Positions 6,486-10,855 of a stretch of 10,855 nucleotides of DNA are shown one piece after another (positions within the stretch are counted from its first letter, which is position 1; each line of letters begins with the position of its first letter). The DNA is taken from positions 1 through 10,855 of the forward strand of contig CAZGJW010000098.1 in the NCBI GenBank assembly GCA_964525675.1, written 5' to 3'. The notes under the pieces were generated by a model that saw only the letters and a list, made by a program, of their open reading frames with translations, had not been told where the DNA came from and did not search any database. This stretch comes from CAYSRJ01 sp964525675 (lineage in GTDB: Bacteria > Spirochaetota > B62-G9 > DRHN01). The position numbers and the translations under genes are program-made.

Positions 6486-6644
6486 AAATAGGTAAGTAAA
6501 CTTTCAATCGTAAAAGGTTAAAACCAACACTTGCCTAATGGTTTTTACCTGTAGAATGTAATGTTAGGTAACTGAAACATAATATTGTTAGTTGAGCATT
6601 AAATTCTGGTACAAAAAACCAGAATTCCAATAGATAAAACCATA
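6486..6644 (-). repeat. Long inverted repeat, copy B (right border of nickel cluster)
   Basis: This 159-base stretch is the diverged reverse complement of copy A (2478-2667). On the plus strand it reads AAATAGGTAAGT (6486-6497), CTAATGGTTTTTACCT (6535-6550), TAGAATGT (6552-6559), AACATAATA (6576-6584), AGTTGAGCAT (6590-6599), AAATTCTGGTAC (6601-6612) and ATAAAACCATA (6634-6644). Every block matches copy A in inverted order. It fills most of the non-coding gap 6399-6729, ending three bases from the nikK -35 box. In the rest of that gap (6645-6729) I see nothing. Copies A and B enclose only the nik genes. Confidence 0.85.
6602..6626. repeat. Perfect 9-bp stem-loop inside repeat copy B
   Basis: AATTCTGGT (6602-6610) and ACCAGAATT (6618-6626) are exact complements around a 7-base A-rich loop. 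In copy A the matching place keeps only a broken version (ATTCTG pairing with CGGAAT at a distance, with GGTACC inside), so the hairpin is partly conserved between copies. It could be a recombination or protein-binding site at the cassette end, or a weak terminator for transcripts leaving the 66-residue ORF. Confidence 0.5.
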
Positions 6645-6729
6645 AGTATTATGTCCCTATAATTGCAGCCGCGAAACAGAGGATTTAAAACATACGGGAA
6701 GGGTCAGGTTTTTCAGTATGTGCAGTCTC

Positions 6730-6930
6730 TCATGCAGCATCGGGAGGGGGGTTTTCACGATACTCTACCGACCAGACGAGGGTGAGTTCAGGTTGTCCGG
6801 TTTTTTCAGTGCTCGTTTGCCGTACTCCCTGTATTAAGCCTAGAATATGAGGAATCCGGCGAGCCCTGGAATCGGGAAAATCGCATTTTCCTGCTCTGCT
6901 CAGTTTTGTTATTTCATCTCCTGTATTCAT
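6730..6930 (-). CDS. Small hypothetical protein (66 aa)
   Basis: A short reading frame that ends in LVWSVEYRENPPPDAA. I chose the ATG at 6928-6930 because AGGAAA sits a suitable distance upstream; an ATG six codons further up (6946-6948) has no ribosome-binding site. The gene starts about 50 bases after the HD-GYP regulator and could be co-transcribed with it. Composition is mixed, with one Trp, one Cys, no membrane segment and no signal peptide. I do not recognise the family. Coding status is plausible from position, ribosome-binding site and codon appearance, but it is short enough to be spurious. Confidence 0.45.
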   Translation of the reverse strand: MNTGDEITKLSRAGKCDFPDSRARRIPHILGLIQGVRQTSTEKTGQPELTLVWSVEYRENPPPDAA

Positions 6931-6981
6931 GTTGATTTTCCTATACATAATAAAATAAACTGATTCGCTTATTTTTACACC

Positions 6982-8124
6982 CTATGCGATCATCTCTTTT
7001 TCGTTCGAACTACTACAGCCTGTGCTGAATTTAACCCGTGGTATTTTCCTGAACACCTTCACCAGGTCCGGATCGAAGTGTGCCCCGGTGCAGCGAACGA
7101 TTTCCTCCACAATTTCTTCAAAGGGCATAGCCTTCCGATACGGCCTGTCGACAACCATGGCATCGAACGCATCTGCGATGGCAAATATTCGAGCATGGAG
7201 AGGTATGTCATTTCCCGTTCGGGCGTACGGATAGCCACTGCCATCGAACTTCTCATGATGGTAGAGCACCACGTCACCCGCTCCTTTAAGAAAATCTATA
7301 TGCTTTACCATGGAGTACCCGAGCAGAGAGTGTTTCTTGACAAGCCCCATCTCGGCATCGTCAAGAGGGCCATTTTTGAGTAGGACCTGTTCAGGCACGC
7401 CGATTTTCCCGATATCATGCAGATAGGCCCCCCATTCGAGGTCTTTAAGCTCCTGTCCTCGAATCCCAAGCTTTTCACCGATCAGCATGCTGTTCTCTGA
7501 GACCCGCCTGCAGTGTTCTTCGGTTTCCGGGTCCTTCAAGTCAAGCGCGGCACCGAGCGCGAGAACCGTCATATCGTGCACATGATCGATCTGCTGCTCA
7601 GTTTTACGACGCTTCTCTTCACCCTGTTCTATAAGTTTCTTTAAAACATCCTTATACGCACGGGTAAAAACCCTCTCCTTCCATTCGTCAACAACGGTAT
7701 TGAGTCTTTCACGAAACAGGGCGACCGAAAATGGCTTCGTAATATAATCAAATGCACCCTTTCTGATGGAATCGACCGCTGTATTGAGATCATGCACACC
7801 GGTTATCATTATAACAATTGTTTCAGGCCTCCTGCTTCGAATCTCTTCCAGCACGTCGAACCCGGACCCGTCCGGAAGACCGAGATCGAGAAATACGATA
7901 TCAGATGCTTCACTTGCAAACTTTTTACGAGCATCCTTTACACTCCCGGCTGTCCGGCAGCGCAGCCCGTTTGTCGCTAAAATCGATGCGATAAGCCCAC
8001 GAAGCCCCGCCTCGTCTTCAACCACAAGTATATGGGGCACGGAAGGGAGATGAAGAGTGGATGGCGAACCGCCGATTGGTGTGTCAGCCGACTCCGGTTG
8101 TTTCCCATTATCTGATTCATGCAT
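6982..8124 (-). CDS. Response regulator with HD-GYP cyclic-di-GMP phosphodiesterase domain
   Basis: A 380-residue cytoplasmic protein. After about 30 variable residues comes a CheY-like receiver (31-145): acidic Glu36/Asp37, phospho-acceptor Asp80 (FLDLGLPDG), Thr108 and Lys130 (TKPF). A charged, probably coiled linker (about 147-180) leads to an HD-GYP domain (about 183-365). Metal and catalytic residues are present: His204, the HD pair His236-Asp237 in LHDIGKIGVPE, His265 (KKHSLLGY), His289-His290, the GYP-loop DGSGYP (294-299) and IADAFDAM (316-323). An active c-di-GMP hydrolase controlled by phosphorylation is therefore expected. GAGGG lies before the ATG. A sigma-54 promoter upstream suggests control by the adjacent NtrC-type regulator. 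No histidine kinase gene is nearby. The short C-terminal tail (CSSSNEKEMIA) is unremarkable. Confidence 0.95.
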   Translation of the reverse strand: MHESDNGKQPESADTPIGGSPSTLHLPSVPHILVVEDEAGLRGLIASILATNGLRCRTAGSVKDARKKFASEASDIVFLDLGLPDGSGFDVLEEIRSRRPETIVIMITGVHDLNTAVDSIRKGAFDYITKPFSVALFRERLNTVVDEWKERVFTRAYKDVLKKLIEQGEEKRRKTEQQIDHVHDMTVLALGAALDLKDPETEEHCRRVSENSMLIGEKLGIRGQELKDLEWGAYLHDIGKIGVPEQVLLKNGPLDDAEMGLVKKHSLLGYSMVKHIDFLKGAGDVVLYHHEKFDGSGYPYARTGNDIPLHARIFAIADAFDAMVVDRPYRKAMPFEEIVEEIVRCTGAHFDPDLVKVFRKIPRVKFSTGCSSSNEKEMIA

Positions 8125-8193
8125 ATATTTCCCTCATGATGTGTATCGATCGATTTTACAAGCCTGTAGAACCTTACACACCGAACAAATGTC

Positions 8194-8209
8194 TGCAACC
8201 TTTATACCA
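8194..8209 (-). promoter_or_regulatory. Sigma-54 (-24/-12) promoter of the HD-GYP gene
   Basis: The minus strand reads TGGTATAAAGGTTGCA. This has the obligatory GG and GC exactly ten bases apart and a perfect TTGCA -12 element; the -24 element differs from TGGCAC at two bases. The predicted transcript start near 8183 gives a leader of about 59 bases to the HD-GYP start codon. A sigma-54 activator is encoded immediately upstream. Confidence 0.65.
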
Positions 8210-8356
8210 GCACCGCTGGATTATTTCATAAAACATCATGTCGTATGCACAATCTTGCTAAATTATTTAATCAAAGAAATTACACGATAATGTATAAAGC
8301 AATTCTCCGTTTTCCGATGATTCGCCGGTCGGTCGGTAATATAAAACAGCAGACTG

Positions 8357-8397
8357 ATCTGTCACAAAAAGAGAAATCTGTCATTTTAACATGACAG
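8357..8397. promoter_or_regulatory. CTGTCA repeat cluster, candidate enhancer (UAS) or terminator
   Basis: ATCTGTCA occurs twice in direct orientation (8357-8364 and 8376-8383), 19 bases apart. The second copy begins a perfect inverted repeat, CTGTCAT (8378-8384) and ATGACAG (8391-8397), around six bases. The cluster lies roughly 175-215 bases upstream of the predicted sigma-54 start, the usual range for NtrC-family enhancer sites. It also lies 21 bases after the NtrC-type gene, and on the minus strand the stem is followed by ATTTCTCTTTTT, so it may also be a weak intrinsic terminator of that gene. No other clear element is seen in 8125-8417. Confidence 0.5.
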
Positions 8398-8417
8398 TTG
8401 CGAAAGCAGGGCATTTT

Positions 8418-9818
8418 TCAGGTTCGAAACCTGTCCGGATCAATGCTGTATTTTTTAATCTTTTCGTATATATTCTGTCTGGGAATCGAGGTAAGGCGTG
8501 AAGCGAGGGCGACATTGCCTGCGGCATGTTCGAGCGCTATCTCTATGTAGTTTTGCTCGAACTGTCTCTTTGCCACATCAAAAGGTTTAAGAACAAACTC
8601 CTTGTTCCGGTCGATATGGCTATCAATCAAATAATCCGGAAGGTCCGATACGGTGATTTCATCTCCTTCAGCCATCGCAATTGCGTGTTCCATGACGTTC
8701 TCAAGCTCTCTGACATTGCCGTCCCAGCGACAGTGCATCAGAGTATTCATAACTTTCGGGGATATCGATTTTTTCTGTTTATTGAATTCTTCCGTGTATT
8801 TTTTGAGGAAATGGTAGCTCAGGATGGGTATATCCTCCTTGCGCTCTCTCAGCGGCGGTATGTGTATCTTGATAACATTTATCCGATAGTAAAGATCTTG
8901 TCGAAACTTTTTATTTTTCACCTCTCTATCCAGATTTCTGTTCGTGGATGCAATAATTCGCACATCGGTCGTTATCTCCTCTGTACCGCCGACATGCTGA
9001 AATTTCCTCTCCTGAATCACCCTGAGGAGCTTCACCTGAAGGTCAAGGCTCATTTCGCTTATTTCATCAAGAAAAACGGTGCCGCCGTCCGCAACATCAA
9101 AATACCCATCTTTCCTGCTTATCGCCCCGGTGAATGCCCCCCTTTCATACCCGAAAAGCTCGCTTTCGAGAAGATTTGCCGGAATCGCCCCGCAGTTGAG
9201 TACAACAAACCGCTTGTGCCCTCGATTGCTGTTCTCGTGCATCGCCCGTGCAATGAGCTCCTTGCCGGTGCCGCTTTCACCCTCTATGAGAACCGTGCTT
9301 CCAAGCGGTGCCACCTTCTTTATAAGCTGGTATATCTCGGCCATCTTTTTACTTCTGCCGATGATCCTGCTGTCGCTTACTGCGCTGTCAAGCTGCGCCT
9401 TGAGGTATAAACACTCCTTCCGCAGTTCCCTGTACTCCTTGACCCTCCCGACAGCCATGCCGAGCACATCCATGGATTTAAAGGGCTTGAGCAAATAGTC
9501 GTCGGCACCCGACTTCATCGCTTCAACGGCGGTTTCAACTTTTCCGTATCCCGTCATCATCAAAACCGATGTGTCCAGGCTTACCTGTTTAATCTCTTTC
9601 AATACCTGCAGGCCGTTAATATCCGGCAGCCTGATATCGATAATGACAAGATCGTACTTCTTTTGCCTGACCTTTTCCAGTGCCCGGATGCCGCTCAGCG
9701 TCGTTTCTGTTGAATACCCGGCATCCGAAAGGTATTTGCCTGTTACCTTGAGAATAACTTCATCATCATCGACAATAAGTATCGAAAACTCCTTTACCGC
9801 AATACCGTTCTTGTCCAT
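8418..9818 (-). CDS. NtrC-family sigma-54-dependent response regulator
   Basis: A 466-residue transcription activator with the standard three-domain build. The receiver (about 11-125) has Asp17/Asp18, phospho-acceptor Asp61 (IIDIRLPD), Thr89 and Lys111 (LKPF). The AAA+ domain (about 151-380) has Walker A GESGTGKE (180-187), the sigma-54 contact loop ERGAFTGA (225-232), Walker B GGTVFLDE (245-252), sensor I STNRNL (291-296) and the sensor II region GNVRELENV (367-375). The C-terminal Fis-type helix-turn-helix (about 420-458) includes LTSIPRQNIYEKIKKY. All parts for ATP-dependent open-complex formation are intact. The ATG is preceded only by a distant GGGAGAG. No partner kinase is encoded in the window. 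The likely target is the HD-GYP gene downstream, which has a sigma-54 promoter; other targets elsewhere are possible. Confidence 0.96.
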   Translation of the reverse strand: MDKNGIAVKEFSILIVDDDEVILKVTGKYLSDAGYSTETTLSGIRALEKVRQKKYDLVIIDIRLPDINGLQVLKEIKQVSLDTSVLMMTGYGKVETAVEAMKSGADDYLLKPFKSMDVLGMAVGRVKEYRELRKECLYLKAQLDSAVSDSRIIGRSKKMAEIYQLIKKVAPLGSTVLIEGESGTGKELIARAMHENSNRGHKRFVVLNCGAIPANLLESELFGYERGAFTGAISRKDGYFDVADGGTVFLDEISEMSLDLQVKLLRVIQERKFQHVGGTEEITTDVRIIASTNRNLDREVKNKKFRQDLYYRINVIKIHIPPLRERKEDIPILSYHFLKKYTEEFNKQKKSISPKVMNTLMHCRWDGNVRELENVMEHAIAMAEGDEITVSDLPDYLIDSHIDRNKEFVLKPFDVAKRQFEQNYIEIALEHAAGNVALASRLTSIPRQNIYEKIKKYSIDPDRFRT

Positions 9819-9954
9819 AAACAGTCTTCTCTCCCCTCAAGCTCCTGCTGTTTTGAACTCCCAGAGCACAGGTACAATACATAAAATTGCCCGTGATACA
9901 AAGCTTTAGCAGAATGCAGCGCGAGCATCATTCTACAGCCGCTGAACTACATAA

Positions 9955-9984
9955 ATTATAGTGTGGAAATTCCGACACTTCCAA
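9955..9984 (-). promoter_or_regulatory. Promoter of the NtrC-type gene with palindrome in the spacer
   Basis: On the minus strand TTGGAA (9979-9984), an 18-base spacer and a perfect TATAAT (9955-9960) form a good sigma-70 promoter about 130 bases before the gene. The spacer is almost filled by an inverted repeat at 9960-9979 (AGTGTGGAA and TTCCGACACT on the plus strand; nine pairs, one bulged G), placed as a repressor operator would be. The rest of 9819-10106 shows only the hairpin at 10026-10056. Confidence 0.5.
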
Positions 9985-10025
9985 TGAGATTGCGCTAATT
10001 TTTTTATTTTATGCGTAGAGAAGGC

Positions 10026-10056
10026 AAACCCGAGTGTCCGGAGGCTTTCTCGGTTT
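10026..10056 (-). terminator. Imperfect stem-loop after the nucleotidyltransferase-family gene
   Basis: AAACCCGAG (10026-10034) and CTCGGTTT (10049-10056) can pair over eight bases with one bulged C around a 14-base loop. It starts about 50 bases after the stop of the upstream minus-strand gene. There is no T-run directly after it on the minus strand, so it is a weak terminator candidate. Confidence 0.3.
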
Positions 10057-10106
10057 CAATCCGGGCCAGAGTATTCAGGCAGGATTTTCAAAGTGTCGGA
10101 GGAAAA

Positions 10107-10855
10107 TCAATGAACAACACCTTTCCAGAACTTGTTTTTCCTGATAAACGAACGGTACATCTTTGCTGCGTTGTAGTAATCGTACATTGCATGAAAACCA
10201 CTTTCGATATCCACCCTGTAGAGCTCGAGGAGATTGGGAAAGTACGGTGAAGAAAATATTTCCCTCCGCCTTTTATCTGGTAAACTATGTATACCACTGA
10301 TAATCATGTGGTTTTCCACAAGAAAGAGAATCTCCTCCATATCTCGGTTATCAAAATTGAAACGTCTCAATACTTTCCGGGCTATCCTTTTACTCTCTCC
10401 TGCATGGTTGGGAAACGGACTGCCGTTTCTTCTGCTGTATGTGCTCGCTTTACCAGTGTCGTGAAGGAGGACCGCCATCATAAGGTTTTTATCCTTTCTC
10501 TTGACACACTGCAGGCATCTAAGTGTATGTCGAAACCCATTCCCTTCAGGGTGATGATCTTTGTCATGTTCTACATTCTTCAAACTCGCTACCTCAGGAA
10601 GGAGTACCTCGAGCACGCCCCATTCATCAAGCAGGTACAATGCTTCAAATGAACGTTTTGAAATGAGTATTTCCAGTAAGGCTTCGATAATTTCCTCACC
10701 ACCGTTTCTATATACGTCCAAACCAGGCCTCTTTTTCAAAAAATAGACGAGGTCTCTGTCAATTTTAAAACCAGTATCGCTGTATATCTTCGCGACTTTT
10801 AGAGCAATCGAGGGGTCGATTTCTGCAGCATGGGACGGAGTGTGTATTGTGCTGA
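10107..10855 (-). CDS. tRNA nucleotidyltransferase/poly(A) polymerase-family protein with HD domain, 5' part missing
   Basis: The reading frame is open from its stop at 10107-10109 to the window edge, giving 248 visible residues; the catalytic head lies outside. A TTG at 10737-10739 could be taken as a start, but the 38 in-frame codons before it (including IDPSIALKVAKIYSDTGFKID) match the family's neck region, so the gene continues upstream. Next comes the typical helix run with GEEIIEALLEILISKRSFEA, then LLPEVASL and HHPEGNGFRHTL, an HD domain with His109 and the pair His131-Asp132 (LLHDTGKAST), NHAGES (149-154) and LVENHM. This order is that of bacterial CCA-adding enzymes or poly(A) polymerases with an HD phosphohydrolase. 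CCA-, A- or CC-adding specificity cannot be read without the N-terminus. Confidence 0.82.
   Translation of the reverse strand, partial: STIHTPSHAAEIDPSIALKVAKIYSDTGFKIDRDLVYFLKKRPGLDVYRNGGEEIIEALLEILISKRSFEALYLLDEWGVLEVLLPEVASLKNVEHDKDHHPEGNGFRHTLRCLQCVKRKDKNLMMAVLLHDTGKASTYSRRNGSPFPNHAGESKRIARKVLRRFNFDNRDMEEILFLVENHMIISGIHSLPDKRRREIFSSPYFPNLLELYRVDIESGFHAMYDYYNAAKMYRSFIRKNKFWKGVVH

Noticed and set aside
5426..6729. Cobalamin or nickel/cobalt riboswitch in the nik leaders
   Set aside because: I looked for a B12-box-like core and a four-helix junction pattern before nikM and nikK and saw neither. The leaders are short once the promoters are placed.
8526..9410. Long open frame on the plus strand opposite the NtrC-type gene (also 1654-2334 plus, opposite the aldolase)
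   Set aside because: The minus-strand proteins have complete family motifs throughout; the plus-strand products show no recognisable domain and are antisense shadows.
10020..10080. GC-rich stem-forming stretch resembling a tRNA or small RNA
   Set aside because: No acceptor stem, anticodon arm or T-loop signature can be drawn; only one imperfect hairpin is supported.
10107..10739. Treating the HD-domain protein as a complete 210-residue gene starting at TTG
   Set aside because: The frame stays open to the window edge and the preceding codons match the neck region of the nucleotidyltransferase family, so the gene is partial at its 5' end.

Overview
The window reads as chromosomal DNA of a moderate-GC, Gram-negative-type bacterium. 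Two exported proteins have classical signal peptides, and there is a sigma-54 regulator and an HD-GYP response regulator. The nikK/nikM/nikL gene set and the operator-like half-sites resemble delta-proteobacterial nickel loci, but the lineage cannot be fixed from this sequence. All supported genes lie on the minus strand, so the functional order runs from high to low coordinates. No transposase, phage gene, CRISPR array, tRNA or rRNA was seen.

Layout from right to left: (1) the C-terminal part of a tRNA nucleotidyltransferase/poly(A) polymerase-family protein with an HD domain, running off the right edge (10107-10855); (2) a complete NtrC-type sigma-54-dependent response regulator (8418-9818) behind a promoter with a palindrome in its spacer; (3) an HD-GYP response regulator (6982-8124), preceded by a good -24/-12 promoter and CTGTCA repeats placed like enhancer sites, followed by a 66-residue hypothetical ORF; (4) a nickel-uptake cluster nikK, nikM, nikL, nikQ, nikO (2727-6398) in two transcription units, each with a similar operator-like element over its promoter; (5) a two-gene carbohydrate module, a class II aldolase (1594-2460) and an FGGY sugar kinase (55-1542).

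How the genes work together: NikM with NikL, NikQ and NikO should form an ECF-type nickel (or cobalt) importer, with NikK as an exported accessory protein. All three metal-handling proteins would expose a histidine at or next to the mature N-terminus. The NtrC-type regulator probably drives the HD-GYP gene through sigma-54; no cognate histidine kinase lies in the window. The kinase and aldolase form a kinase-then-cleavage route for an unidentified ketose.

The most unusual feature is a pair of long diverged repeats in inverted orientation (about 190 nt at 2478-2667 and 159 nt at 6486-6644) that bracket the whole nickel cluster. It looks like a discrete cassette with terminal inverted repeats but no recombinase of its own.
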